This document shows, in pieces, positions 8,566-17,838 of a DNA stretch of 64,000 bases. The stretch covers positions 6,407,501 through 6,471,500 of the forward strand of contig NZ_CP121668.1 of the NCBI RefSeq assembly GCF_029714425.1, in the 5' to 3' direction. The DNA is from Bradyrhizobium sp. CB2312. Its GTDB lineage: Bacteria > Pseudomonadota > Alphaproteobacteria > Rhizobiales > Xanthobacteraceae. Under the pieces are notes generated by a model. It was not told where the DNA came from. It made no database searches and saw nothing but the letters and a program-made list of their open reading frames with translations. The first letter of the stretch is position 1. Each line of letters begins with the position of its first letter. The translations under genes were made by a program, and so were the position numbers.

Positions 8566-10440
8566 ATGGAAGCGTTCGCAGGTAAACGAATTCTGCCGGT
8601 CACCGTTCTGTCGCAGGACCGATCGAGAGCCGACGAGGCTCGTCCCGATGACACAATCGCCGCATTCAAGCATGTCTTCGAAAGCATCAGGCAGTACAAG
8701 CGATTCATTCTCGGAATGATCGGCGTAGGCGCGCTGCTCGCCGTTGTCGGCAGTCTGTTGATGTCCCCGTCCTATGTCGCGATGGCGCAGCTGGTCGTGA
8801 GCACCCGAGGCCCCGGGGTCGCCGAGATTACCGGCGCGCCTGGCCCCACGCCTACAGGCGGGTCGGAAGATCCGACCATCGACACCCATGTGACCGTTAT
8901 GTCGTCCGATGCCTATCTGCGACGCCTCCTACCAGCGCTGAGGATGCTCGATGCGCCCGCACAGGGCAACGCTCCGGATTCGTTACTCCGCACCGCATGG
9001 TCGAAAACGAGAGAATTCCTCTCGTTCCGCAAGGATCAACCAAGCGATGGCGCGGCGGTGGCAGCATTGAAAGGGCGATTGAAGGTAAGTCAGGAGCGAC
9101 GGTCCAGAGTTATCAGTGTCATCGCCACCGCCCCCAATCCGCGGCGAGCCGCCGACATCGCGAACCTGGTCGCGCAGTCCTACGCCGACGAGCTGATCCG
9201 GCAGAGACGGTCGGCAGAGGAGCAGGCCCTGAACGGCCTCGCTACACAATCCGCAGCCGTTCAGCACGACCTGTCGGTGGCAAACGCGGAATTGGATCGC
9301 TCACGTCAGACTCAGACCTCGTCAGAACAGAGTGCCGCGTTGGAGTGGAAAATCACCACACTGGCGCAGCAGTATGAAACACTGATACGGAAGCGGCAGG
9401 ACCTCACCACGAAGGGCGTCGTCGCCGACCCCGACGTGACCGTCATCGCGGATGCCTCTCCACCGGATTTCCCCAGTTCGTTGAATCCTTTCCTCCTCGT
9501 TCCTCCAATCACGATCGTTTTCGCTCTCGTGGCCTGCTTCGCCGCGGTGATCTTGAAGCGCCTCGATCGAACCCTGCACACGGAGGCAGAAGCCGCAGAG
9601 GCATTGGGTATCCCGTGCCTTGGGTTGGTACCATCGATTCCGCCAGAGTTAAGCACCTCGCCACGGCGGTTCGTGGCGGAATCCGCTATCTCGTACAACA
9701 AGGCCGTCCGCTCCACCGTGGTATCTCTGATGGCCGCGGATCCGGTCGCGCCACCGCAGCGGCATGTCGTCCTTGTGACATCCAGCTTGCATGGTGAAGG
9801 CAAGAGCGCCATCGCGTGGAGCTTTGGATTTTGCTCCGCGCAACTGGGACAGCGCGTGCTGTTCATGGATTTCGCTCAAGCGCCGCCCCGGCGTGCGGCC
9901 GGCGACACTCCAGATATTTTGAAGCTGCTGGCGAACGACGGCGCGGCAGCCAAGGCCGTCCAGCACATCCCTGAGCTCGGTATCGATTATATGTCGTCAC
10001 GATTGTCCGAGGGCAACCACCTTGGGCCGCTGGCAGGGCCCAAGCTCGCGACGTTGTTCGAGCATTTCAGAAAGACCTATGATCTGATCGTCATCAACGC
10101 TCCTTCTTTGGACGAGGCGCCTGAAGTGCGACTGCTCGCTTATTGGGCGGATCATGTCTTGCTCGCAGTCCGGGCCGGAAGCACGAGCCGCGACGTCGTG
10201 CGGAGCACGTTGAATCGGTTCACGCGAACATCGGATCTCGAGCCCGGCCTCAAGCTCTGGTGCGTCCTGACGCACGGAGGATCGACCGAGCTCGCGTCGC
10301 CGGATGTGGAACGGCCATCGTTCTCGGGCTTCGAGCTGTCCTACCGCAGTCTCAAAGCAGTGGCAGCACGGTGGATGAATATTGCAGCGTTCGTCCATGC
10401 TCCCGGAACCGCCAAACCCGGTTGGAGGCAGCGGAAATGA
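8566..10440 (+). CDS. ExoP/Wzz-type chain-length and BY-kinase-like protein
   Basis: 624 residues. A first membrane segment (FILGMIGVGALLAVVGSLL) is followed by a periplasmic Wzz-like region with coiled coil and a second membrane segment (ITIVFALVACFAAVIL), then a cytoplasmic nucleotide-binding domain. The Walker A-like site HGEGKSAIA is near residue 410 and the A'-like strand is VLFMDF. This architecture sets EPS chain length and couples synthesis to export through the ExoF-type protein. No tyrosine-rich C-terminal tail is visible (the end is Lys/Arg-rich), so autokinase activity is doubtful. ATG 8566 is preceded by AAGGAG, 11 bases after the asnB stop. Confidence 0.85.
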   Translation: MEAFAGKRILPVTVLSQDRSRADEARPDDTIAAFKHVFESIRQYKRFILGMIGVGALLAVVGSLLMSPSYVAMAQLVVSTRGPGVAEITGAPGPTPTGGSEDPTIDTHVTVMSSDAYLRRLLPALRMLDAPAQGNAPDSLLRTAWSKTREFLSFRKDQPSDGAAVAALKGRLKVSQERRSRVISVIATAPNPRRAADIANLVAQSYADELIRQRRSAEEQALNGLATQSAAVQHDLSVANAELDRSRQTQTSSEQSAALEWKITTLAQQYETLIRKRQDLTTKGVVADPDVTVIADASPPDFPSSLNPFLLVPPITIVFALVACFAAVILKRLDRTLHTEAEAAEALGIPCLGLVPSIPPELSTSPRRFVAESAISYNKAVRSTVVSLMAADPVAPPQRHVVLVTSSLHGEGKSAIAWSFGFCSAQLGQRVLFMDFAQAPPRRAAGDTPDILKLLANDGAAAKAVQHIPELGIDYMSSRLSEGNHLGPLAGPKLATLFEHFRKTYDLIVINAPSLDEAPEVRLLAYWADHVLLAVRAGSTSRDVVRSTLNRFTRTSDLEPGLKLWCVLTHGGSTELASPDVERPSFSGFELSYRSLKAVAARWMNIAAFVHAPGTAKPGWRQRK

Positions 10441-10542
10441 TCAACAGTCGGCTGGCCGTGTGCTGACCGCTCGGCCCGCTGGACGGCAACAAGCCCATCG
10501 GCCTAGCAGGCCGCTCGGCGTGCGTACCGGACTTTGAATCAG

Positions 10543-13377
10543 ATGCCGCTGGGGCCCGGCAAAAATCAGCACTCAACCGCATCCTTCATTCGAAGTATGC
10601 GAGCCCAGGCCGGACTAACGTACGTTGGAGCAGGAAATAGAACGGGTCCTGTGATGCAGCTTCAGACAACTGGCAGTACATGTCCGTCTGGCGGGTCATG
10701 CGACACCGTCGAGACGACCCCGTCCTCGTTCCCACAGCCATCTGCTGCGGCGCTGCGCTGGCTCAGGCCCGTGGAGGTACCGCTCGACCTGCATGGCCCG
10801 GTGGATCGATCGTTCGTCCCCTTGGGAGCCGGCTTCGCCTGCGTCTCCGCTATCGATCACCTCATTGCGGTGACCGCGAAGTTCGCCAACAAGGTCGCGA
10901 TCAGCGACGGCAATCATACCTTCACGTACTCACAGCTGCTGTCCCGGGTATTGACCTTGGCCGAGGCGATCGAGGCGCTGACCCCTGAGGGGGAGGCCGT
11001 CGGATGGCTATTGCGCAGCTCGGCCTGGCAGCCAATTGTCATGCTTGCCTGCATGGCAGTCGGTCGAACCCTCATCCCGCTCAATCCGCGCGATCCGGTT
11101 CAGCGGCTCATGGGTATCGCCACGAGCGCACGGATTTCTGTACTGATCGGACATGGCAGCGGCGCTTCCGCCGACTGGATCGAGCAATGCGGCCTGCTCT
11201 GGCTTGACGTTGCAAGCGCCTGCGAAGCTCCGGCAGCAACCGCGCCGAACGCGCGCGTCTCGGTCGATGCGCCTTCGGTAGTGCTCTATACCTCCGGCAG
11301 CACTGGAACGCCGAAGGGCGTCGTGAACAGCCAACGCAATTTGCTCCAGCGCGTTCAGCAGTACGTGGATGCATGTCACACAACCTCCGCTGATGTCTTC
11401 ATGCCTCTGAGCGGCCCCACCACGATCGCCGGCTGCCGAGAAATGCTGTCGGCAGTATTGACGGGAGCAACACTTCACGTCGTCGACGTCGAGGCGCTCG
11501 GCTTGCGCGGCGTACTTCGTCAGATCGCCGCTCAACGGGTCACGATTACCTATGTCGTACCAGCCTTGGTTCGTGCACTGATCAACGCCAGCCGGCAAGG
11601 CGATTTCGATTCGCTTCGCATTCTTCGCATCGGCGGGGAGAAGGTGTTATGGACGGACATTGAGCTCGTCCGAAGAGCGGTGAAGCCCAGCTGCTTCATT
11701 CAAGTCAGCTATTTGTCGACGGAAACCACTGGCACACAGTGGTTTCTTCCCAGGGAATGGCCAGAGGATGGCGTCAGCGTCCCGGTCGGCTATCTTCTTC
11801 CCGGCATATCCTATGCTGTGGTCGACGAAAGTGGAAAATCGGTCCAGTGCGGCGAGGTCGGCGAACTCGTCATCAAGAGCAAGTACGTCATGCTGGGATA
11901 CTGGGAAGGCGGGCAGCTTTCGCCGGCATTGCCCGCCCCGGATGACCCAAAGGCTCGCATTTACCGGACCGGCGACCTCGTGGTCGTGGATACCCACGGA
12001 CTGGTGCGCATCGTCGGACGGAAGGGACGCCAGCTCAAGATCAATGGTCAGCGCGTCGAGCCCGCCGAGCTCGAGAGTGCACTGCGCAAGCTCACCTATG
12101 TGAAGGACGCTGTCGCCGTCGTGACGGACGCGAACGAGCTGGTTCTATTCGCGTCGCCGGCCAAACCGCCCAGGCCGCAGTTCCAGGCCGACATTCGCGA
12201 CACGATCCGGCAGGCTGTTCCCGCGGCCCTGCATCCCACCAGACTGCACGAGCTACAAGAGATTCCCCGCCTTCCCGGAGGAAAGATCGATCACGCCAGG
12301 CTGAAGCTGCTCGATGCGGAGAGCAAAAAGACCTCGTCCATGCCTTTGCCGACCACGCAGAGAATGGCCGAGGCAAACAAGGTCGTGCAACAGGTGTGGA
12401 GCAGTATCCTCGGCGCACAGGAAGCAGCCGGCCGCTGGGACGAGGCCGGCGGAGATTCCCTGAAGCTCCTGCGCTGTGTCATGGATCTCGAAGAGCTGAT
12501 CGGTCGTGAACTCAGCATGGAAGCATTCACGGTGGATATGACCGCTGACGACATGGTCCAAGCCGTCGCCGCCGTCGACCAACCAGCGCCGCAGCGTCTT
12601 GACCACTCGATTCTGCCAGGTCTTGTCATACTGCCTGGCTCCATGGGATACGGCCCGAGTATGGCCGCCTTCGGCGCTCAGCTGAGCAAGGTGGCGCGCG
12701 TCATCCCCATTCGCTATCCAGACCTGAGTTGGAGCCTCGCTGGCGGCGATTCTGTCCAAGAGATGGCCGCACTGGCTGTCGAACAGATCAATGCCGTCCA
12801 ACCGCGTGGCGATGTTCGAATGATCGGCTATTCCCTGGGCGGCGGCGTCGCCTTCGAAGTTGCGGCGCGATTGATCGAACAGGGTCGTGCAGTCAAGTTT
12901 CTGGGCATCCTCGACACCAATGTGGGCCCGCGCAGGGCAAATCACCGGGAAGCCTTGTCGCGCACGATGCAACGGATCCGATCCCACCGGGTGACCATCT
13001 ACCGCATGCTTTGCCGCTCGGTGGCGAAGTTGGCCGCTCGAATGGGTCAAGAGGTTCGATTCTGCAGGCTCGTCGACGCCATTACGTGGTCTCGCCTGGC
13101 AAGCACCCGTTTCATGCTCAAGCTCGAACTCGAGGAACTCCTCCGGATGCGGGCATTCGGGCGCTGGGTTTCGGATACCAAACCTCGTCTGCCCATCAAG
13201 GGAACGGTCTTCGCCTGCCATCGGCCGGGAGTGACACCGCGCCTCGGATGGGACGCCCTGTTCGAAGAGCTGGATGTGATTCCGATCGCCGGCGGACATC
13301 TTGACCTGGTGGTCGAGCCACATCTCTCGGTCAACCGACCTGTCATCGAGCGCGCGATCGCGGCGTCCAGCTCGTGA
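10543..13377 (+). CDS. Stand-alone NRPS-like module: adenylation, carrier, thioesterase
   Basis: About 944 residues. The adenylation domain shows YTSGSTGTPKG (A3), YRTGDL (A7), GRKGRQLKINGQRVEPAELE (A8) and LPGGKID (A10). A peptidyl-carrier domain follows with the phosphopantetheine serine in GGDSLKLL (about residue 639). A C-terminal thioesterase has the nucleophile motif GYSLGGG (about residue 763) and a late GGHLDLV histidine. There is no condensation domain. Such a protein activates one amino or carboxylic acid and releases or transfers it; inside an EPS operon it may supply an acyl decoration of the polymer. The start is uncertain: ATG at 10543, 10597 and 10654 are in frame, none with a strong ribosome site. 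Confidence 0.85.
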   Translation: MPLGPGKNQHSTASFIRSMRAQAGLTYVGAGNRTGPVMQLQTTGSTCPSGGSCDTVETTPSSFPQPSAAALRWLRPVEVPLDLHGPVDRSFVPLGAGFACVSAIDHLIAVTAKFANKVAISDGNHTFTYSQLLSRVLTLAEAIEALTPEGEAVGWLLRSSAWQPIVMLACMAVGRTLIPLNPRDPVQRLMGIATSARISVLIGHGSGASADWIEQCGLLWLDVASACEAPAATAPNARVSVDAPSVVLYTSGSTGTPKGVVNSQRNLLQRVQQYVDACHTTSADVFMPLSGPTTIAGCREMLSAVLTGATLHVVDVEALGLRGVLRQIAAQRVTITYVVPALVRALINASRQGDFDSLRILRIGGEKVLWTDIELVRRAVKPSCFIQVSYLSTETTGTQWFLPREWPEDGVSVPVGYLLPGISYAVVDESGKSVQCGEVGELVIKSKYVMLGYWEGGQLSPALPAPDDPKARIYRTGDLVVVDTHGLVRIVGRKGRQLKINGQRVEPAELESALRKLTYVKDAVAVVTDANELVLFASPAKPPRPQFQADIRDTIRQAVPAALHPTRLHELQEIPRLPGGKIDHARLKLLDAESKKTSSMPLPTTQRMAEANKVVQQVWSSILGAQEAAGRWDEAGGDSLKLLRCVMDLEELIGRELSMEAFTVDMTADDMVQAVAAVDQPAPQRLDHSILPGLVILPGSMGYGPSMAAFGAQLSKVARVIPIRYPDLSWSLAGGDSVQEMAALAVEQINAVQPRGDVRMIGYSLGGGVAFEVAARLIEQGRAVKFLGILDTNVGPRRANHREALSRTMQRIRSHRVTIYRMLCRSVAKLAARMGQEVRFCRLVDAITWSRLASTRFMLKLELEELLRMRAFGRWVSDTKPRLPIKGTVFACHRPGVTPRLGWDALFEELDVIPIAGGHLDLVVEPHLSVNRPVIERAIAASSS

Positions 13378-13398
13378 TGCGAGGTGCTTTCCAACGAC

Positions 13399-13419
13399 CG
13401 GTCCTGTAAGACAGGACCG
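13399..13419. terminator. Hairpin between convergent genes
   Basis: A perfect 9-base stem, CGGTCCTGT / ACAGGACCG, with an AAG loop lies 22 bases after the NRPS-like stop and 19 bases before the end of the convergent DsrE-like gene. There is no T-run on either strand, so intrinsic termination would be weak, but position and symmetry favour a shared terminator. Confidence 0.55.
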
Positions 13420-13437
13420 TACAGACCGATCGTGCCA

Positions 13438-13974
13438 TCAGGGCCGCAAGTAGCTCCAACCCTGCTCCTGAAGCTCCATCAGGCGGACCACCCCGGACTT
13501 GGTGACCTTGGCTTGTGAAACAAGGGGAATGTCTTTGCCTTCGCTCTTCGTCATGTTCTCGCGCGTATTTCCACATGCCGAAAACGTCAGTCCGGGGGTG
13601 GTTTCGCTCATCGCTGCAACACGCCCTTTGACGGGGGACGTGTCATCGCGCAGCATGTGCAGTCCCGGTCCGTACGCGACCACTTCTATTTCGACTTTCT
13701 GATTGAGATCGCTGTAGTGCTGAGCCACGTTGCTGACATTGTTGAGAGCAAGGTTCATCACCGCCGGATCGTTGACGTCGACATGGATGACAAGTCGATG
13801 CGGACGCTGCGTCCGTAGCGTCGCATTCGAGATCTTGGCATTTGCGTTCCTGACCGAAACGCTGGGATTCTTGGTGGAGAACGGTGATTGCGCAGAACCG
13901 TGGGTTTCCATGCCGCTTGCGAGGATCAATCCGAAAGCCGCGACGCCGGCAAGAATGGCAAATGACCTGCTCAT
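13438..13974 (-). CDS. Secreted DsrE-family protein
   Basis: 178 residues with an N-terminal signal sequence (FAILAGVAAFGLILASG). The mature part reads like the DsrE/DsrF-like fold: RLVIHVDVNDPAVMNLALNNV, then VEIEVVAYGPGLHMLR, and near the C-terminus FSACGNTRENM with the single conserved cysteine of this family. Members bind or relay sulfur, but in periplasmic forms the function is unknown. It is transcribed against the EPS operon and alone on its strand, so the link to EPS may be only positional. Confidence 0.75.
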   Translation of the reverse strand: MSRSFAILAGVAAFGLILASGMETHGSAQSPFSTKNPSVSVRNANAKISNATLRTQRPHRLVIHVDVNDPAVMNLALNNVSNVAQHYSDLNQKVEIEVVAYGPGLHMLRDDTSPVKGRVAAMSETTPGLTFSACGNTRENMTKSEGKDIPLVSQAKVTKSGVVRLMELQEQGWSYLRP

Positions 13975-14201
13975 ATTTTGCCTCCCGCGCGTGTAATGAG
14001 CTATGCACCTCGCAAACTATTTAAGCAGGGTCGACGGGGTCAAGACGCTTCGAGCAACCGTCCGTTCTGATCTACTTAATACCCATCGTCGCTCCTTCTA
14101 CTCCGTTCTGGCTACCACGACTGCGATATCGACAGTGCGTTGGTGAACGCGGTGTCATGAACGCCAAACCATGATCCCTACCAAGCATTTGGGCTATCAC
14201 G
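13975..14201. promoter_or_regulatory. Divergent intergenic region, promoters not resolved
   Basis: 227 bases separate the divergently transcribed DsrE-like and coiled-coil genes, so promoters for both must lie here. I see no clear operator repeat, terminator or convincing sigma-70 pair. Confidence 0.35.
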
Positions 14202-16097
14202 ATGGGGGCGCACAGATTCGATTTGTCGACAAGAAGAGCTACCGCGATGATTGCTGCGCGCTGGTCTCGGTGCCAGCAACTTCCATTCCGCGGATGCGGA
14301 TTGTTCGACCTCTCTTACCGCCCGCGCGGTCGCGCAAGAGCCCGTACGTCCATCGTGATCCCAGTCATCTGCCTTGTGCCGCTGCTGGTTGGAACGACTG
14401 CCGCTGCATCCTGGAACAAAGAAGAGGGTCACGCTCACCTCGTCGCAGCAGCGGCATTCAATCAATCGAGCGGCACGGGCGAACGAAAGCCACTCAACGA
14501 GGTCGAACGAACGCGGATCCTCGCTCAACGCGTGGACAAAACGCAATCTGCACCGCCGCAACCCGCTCCAAGGCCCGCAGCAGCCGCGCCACAAGGAACG
14601 ATAACGGCAAAGGAGCAGCAACGCCCCCCTGCCGAGACCCCTGCGCACGATACGACGTCTTTACCGGCGGACCGTGGCGCAGCTCAGCCCGCGTCAGAAG
14701 CAGAGCGGGTCAACCAGCAGTTACTGCTGGATCAGGAGCGCCAGCGAAGGGAACAGCTTGCCCGCGAACTGGCTTCCGTCCGAGCGGAGCTAGACGCGGC
14801 GCGCCAGATCCAGACGCACACCGCCCGCGCCATCGAGATTGGAATCCAGCAAACGCAGGCGCTCGAACAGGAACGGGAAAAGGCGAGCAATTTATCGCGC
14901 GAACTCTCCTTTCTGAGGGCGGAGCTGGATGTCGCGCGGGTTGCGGCTTCGAAGGCCATGCAGGCGTCCGAAGTCGAGCTCAAGCAGGAATGTCCACTCG
15001 ACCGACGGAACGGAGCCAAGCGTTTTTCGCTTCAGCTTGCCTCGCTTCGCTCGGAGCTCGACGGCGCACGGAACGCAGTATCCGAGGCCACGAATTCTGC
15101 CGCGACGGAGGCTGAACGGAGGCAGGCTCTGGAGCGAGAACTGAAGCAGGAACAGGATAAGACCGAGGCCCTCATCAACGAACTCGGCGCTCTCCGGACT
15201 TCGGCCTCCGAGACCGTCAAGATCAATGCTGCAGATTCCGCCGAAAAGCAGGCGCTGAGACGCGAGCTCGAGAAGCAGCGAGACAGGGCGGATAGCACGG
15301 TCCGCCAGCTGGACTCTTCTCAGGCCGAACTCCGCGCAGCGCAATCTGCGGCCTCAGAACTGACGGCCCACCGCGCCGCCGACGTCGAACAGCAACGGGT
15401 GCTGCAGCGTGATCTCGAGCAGCAGCGAAGCCGTGCGGACGCACTCGCGCGCGAGACGACATCGCTGAGGAATGAGCGCGACGCGGCGCGTGCTGAAGCG
15501 TCGGATGCGGCGCGCGCCGCCGAGGCTGTCGCAAAAGCGCAGGTCAAGCGTGAGAAGGAGCAAGCGAGCAGTGGCAAGCCGCCGCCTCCGACGTCTGCAT
15601 CCGTCGGGGATCAGCTGGCCGCGTGGAGCGCATTCGCCGCTGTGATCGCCCCCTCGCGTAGCGACCAGAGCCGCGCCCCCACCCAAAGCGTCATCCAGTC
15701 CCCTGCTCCGCCTTCGCCCAAGCCTCCAACCCCCGCCGCAACGCCGCCGAACGTGCAGCTCACAACGGGCTCTGTCCCATCCGGCGCGCCGGAGCGAGCA
15801 GCCGCCGCGGGCGCAGCAGCGCGACCGCTTGCCAACGAGGAGAGACTACTCGCACGTGCCAGCGCATTGCTCCGGCAAGCGGACATCAACGGCGCCCGCG
15901 GATTGCTCGAATACATCCTGGGGCATGGCAGCGCACAGGCTGCCTTCATGCTGGCCGAAACCTACGATCCTCACATGCTGCAATCCTGGGACGCCCGCGG
16001 CGTCGCCGGCGATTCGGCAAAGGCGCGCGAACTGTATGAACGAGCCCGGGCTGGCGGCATTCAGGACGCGGACGGACGGATCAAGGGACTCAGATAA
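14202..16097 (+). CDS. Membrane-anchored coiled-coil protein with C-terminal Sel1-like tail
   Basis: Up to 631 residues; ATG 14202 is used, but ATG 14247 is equally possible. One membrane segment near residues 48-70 (IVIPVICLVPLLVGTTAAA) is followed by a Pro/Ala/Gln-rich stretch. A long heptad-rich region of repeated LERELKQEQ-, LRRELEKQRDRA- and LQRDLEQQRSRA-like units then runs to about residue 450, followed by a Pro-rich linker. The last ~90 residues (ARALLRQADINGARGLLEYI-like helices ending in AKARELYERARAGG) resemble a Sel1/TPR repeat. It probably spans periplasm or cytoplasm as a scaffold. The enzymatic role, if any, is unknown. It is upstream of two envelope proteins and likely cotranscribed. 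Confidence 0.7.
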   Translation: MGAHRFDLSTRRATAMIAARWSRCQQLPFRGCGLFDLSYRPRGRARARTSIVIPVICLVPLLVGTTAAASWNKEEGHAHLVAAAAFNQSSGTGERKPLNEVERTRILAQRVDKTQSAPPQPAPRPAAAAPQGTITAKEQQRPPAETPAHDTTSLPADRGAAQPASEAERVNQQLLLDQERQRREQLARELASVRAELDAARQIQTHTARAIEIGIQQTQALEQEREKASNLSRELSFLRAELDVARVAASKAMQASEVELKQECPLDRRNGAKRFSLQLASLRSELDGARNAVSEATNSAATEAERRQALERELKQEQDKTEALINELGALRTSASETVKINAADSAEKQALRRELEKQRDRADSTVRQLDSSQAELRAAQSAASELTAHRAADVEQQRVLQRDLEQQRSRADALARETTSLRNERDAARAEASDAARAAEAVAKAQVKREKEQASSGKPPPPTSASVGDQLAAWSAFAAVIAPSRSDQSRAPTQSVIQSPAPPSPKPPTPAATPPNVQLTTGSVPSGAPERAAAAGAAARPLANEERLLARASALLRQADINGARGLLEYILGHGSAQAAFMLAETYDPHMLQSWDARGVAGDSAKARELYERARAGGIQDADGRIKGLR

Positions 16098-16143
16098 CTG
16101 CCGAGTGGGCCTTAGGAAGGCAGCCCAAAGAGGAGAGCGATTC

Positions 16144-17169
16144 ATGTTTTTGACCAAGCTCGCATTCACGGCAGCTATGGCGATGCTCGTCTTGCAGCCG
16201 GTCGCCAATGCCCAATCTCGCCCGCCACGCGATCCGCCGCCGGCACCGACCGCGCCACGAACCGCGGACGCGCTCGCGAAGGAACGCATCAACGCGTGGA
16301 CGGTCGGGCTCGCCGGAGGACTTGTCGAAGGCGCGCCGCTTCGGCTCGCCGCGGAGATCGCCCGCGTCGTCAACGAAGAGGACAAGCTGCACGTCATTCC
16401 GATCGTCACGACGGGTGCGACCGAGAACGTCAATTCGCTGCTCTATCTCAGGGGCGTCGATGCGGCAATCATCAACACCGATGCGCTTGACGAGTACAAG
16501 GCACAGGTTCCGGGGATCGAACGGCGGATCGCTTATATTCTCAACCTCTTCCCTGCCGAGCTGCACGTCTTCGTGCGTCCAGAGATCAAGTCGCTCGATG
16601 ACCTCAAGGGAAAGAAGGTCAACTTCAATACTCAGGGTACGGCGGCCGCCTACTCTGGTCCTCTGATCTTCAGCCGGCTGGGATTGAATGTCGAAAAATT
16701 GTTCATTCCCCATCAGGTCGCATTGCAGCAGATGAAGAGCGGTGAAATTGCAGCGGTCGTCTTCATCACATCAAAGCCAGTCGACGCATTCCTAAAAGGT
16801 CGTTGGGACGACGGCTTCAAGTTCTTGCCGATCGAATATGACGTCCGATTTGAAGATTACTATCTTCCGTCGTTCCTCGATGCAAAGGATTATCCAAACC
16901 TGGTTCCGAACGGCACGCGGATTGCGACCATCGCCGTTCCTACAATTCTCGCCGCCTACAACTGGCAACCACAGACCGATCGCTATCGGCGGATGGCGCG
17001 CTTCGTGGATTACCTCTTCGGAAGGCTCGACCGGCTGCAATCCGCCGGCTTCGACTCGAAATGGAAGGACGTGAATCTCCGCGCGGGTGTCCCCACCTTG
17101 ACCCGATTTGGCCCGGCGCAGGAATGGCTCGATCATTCACCCAGCGCGACCGTTGGATTATCGCGATGA
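16144..17169 (+). CDS. TAXI-family TRAP-type solute-binding protein (orphan)
   Basis: 341 residues with signal peptide MFLTKLAFTAAMAMLVLQPVANA. The mature protein shows the TAXI pattern: a start reading VGLAGGLVEGAPLRLAAEIA, then VVTTGATENVNSLLYLRGVDAAIINTD-like strands, KSLDDLKGKKVNFN and later AGVPTL. These proteins bind small carboxylates or amino acids for TRAP membrane units, but no DctQ/DctM gene is present here, so it may work as a sensor or with a distant permease. The ATG has GGAG about 9 bases upstream. Its stop overlaps the next gene's start by 4 bases. Confidence 0.82.
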   Translation: MFLTKLAFTAAMAMLVLQPVANAQSRPPRDPPPAPTAPRTADALAKERINAWTVGLAGGLVEGAPLRLAAEIARVVNEEDKLHVIPIVTTGATENVNSLLYLRGVDAAIINTDALDEYKAQVPGIERRIAYILNLFPAELHVFVRPEIKSLDDLKGKKVNFNTQGTAAAYSGPLIFSRLGLNVEKLFIPHQVALQQMKSGEIAAVVFITSKPVDAFLKGRWDDGFKFLPIEYDVRFEDYYLPSFLDAKDYPNLVPNGTRIATIAVPTILAAYNWQPQTDRYRRMARFVDYLFGRLDRLQSAGFDSKWKDVNLRAGVPTLTRFGPAQEWLDHSPSATVGLSR

Positions 17170-17789
17170 AGCGACTCTGTACCCTCGCAGCCTCCGTGCT
17201 CGTGGGTATGGTGCATCTAGACTGCGCGTCGGCCGACGATGCGACAGATCGCTTGAAGGCATGCGCGCAATTTCAGGGCATGGAGCACATGACGTGCGTC
17301 GACCAGCGGATCGGGGCGACCTCACCCGAGCGATTGGTCCAAGTGGCTCCTCAAAGTCCGAACTGGATTGTGAGCGAAACCACATCGCCGGTCGACTACA
17401 AGCCACAGATCGCCGCGCGAACGACCGCACGGTCCGGCTCGAAGGATGCACCCTCCTCGCTCGCTATCCATTGTCACGCCAATCGGACCGCGCTGTTGCT
17501 CTCCGCAGCGAGTCCCTGGACCCAAACTCCCTCGTCCGAGATCAGGGTCGTATTCCAGATCAATGATCAACCGTCTGTAGACCAACGATGGAAGGTCGCC
17601 GATGGCGGACGAAGTCTGGTCTTCCCTGGCGATGCCGCCCGCCTCATAGGCACCATGCCGGCGGCCGGTCGACTTCTGGTCAGGGTGTACACTGGAACGC
17701 CTCCCGTCTCCGAGAACGAGTTTGAGCTGGTGGGTCTGGACGCAGTCCGCCGGCGATTTGCAGAAGTCTGCACCCGGCCAGCGAGCTGA
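17166..17789 (+). CDS. VasI/TagO-like periplasmic protein
   Basis: 207 residues with a signal peptide (LCTLAASVLVGMVHLDCASA). The layout resembles proteins associated with type VI secretion (VasI/TagO): an N-terminal CAQFQGMEHMTCVDQ pair of cysteines, then WIVSETTSPVD, LAIHCHANRTALLL, VVFQINDQPSVDQRW and FELVGLDAVRRRFAEVC. No type VI gene is seen in the window, so this is probably a free-standing relative. It is translationally coupled (ATGA) to the TAXI-type gene, which suggests a joint periplasmic role. Assignment is by pattern only and moderate. Confidence 0.6.
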   Translation: MKRLCTLAASVLVGMVHLDCASADDATDRLKACAQFQGMEHMTCVDQRIGATSPERLVQVAPQSPNWIVSETTSPVDYKPQIAARTTARSGSKDAPSSLAIHCHANRTALLLSAASPWTQTPSSEIRVVFQINDQPSVDQRWKVADGGRSLVFPGDAARLIGTMPAAGRLLVRVYTGTPPVSENEFELVGLDAVRRRFAEVCTRPAS

Positions 17790-17838
17790 GCCGGACTGAA
17801 CGATTGGCAGGAATGCGTCACACAGGGGTCTGACGGCA

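Noticed and set aside
13438..13974. Possible link of the DsrE-like protein to sulfur oxidation
   Set aside because: No other dsr or sox gene is present in the window, so only the fold is claimed.
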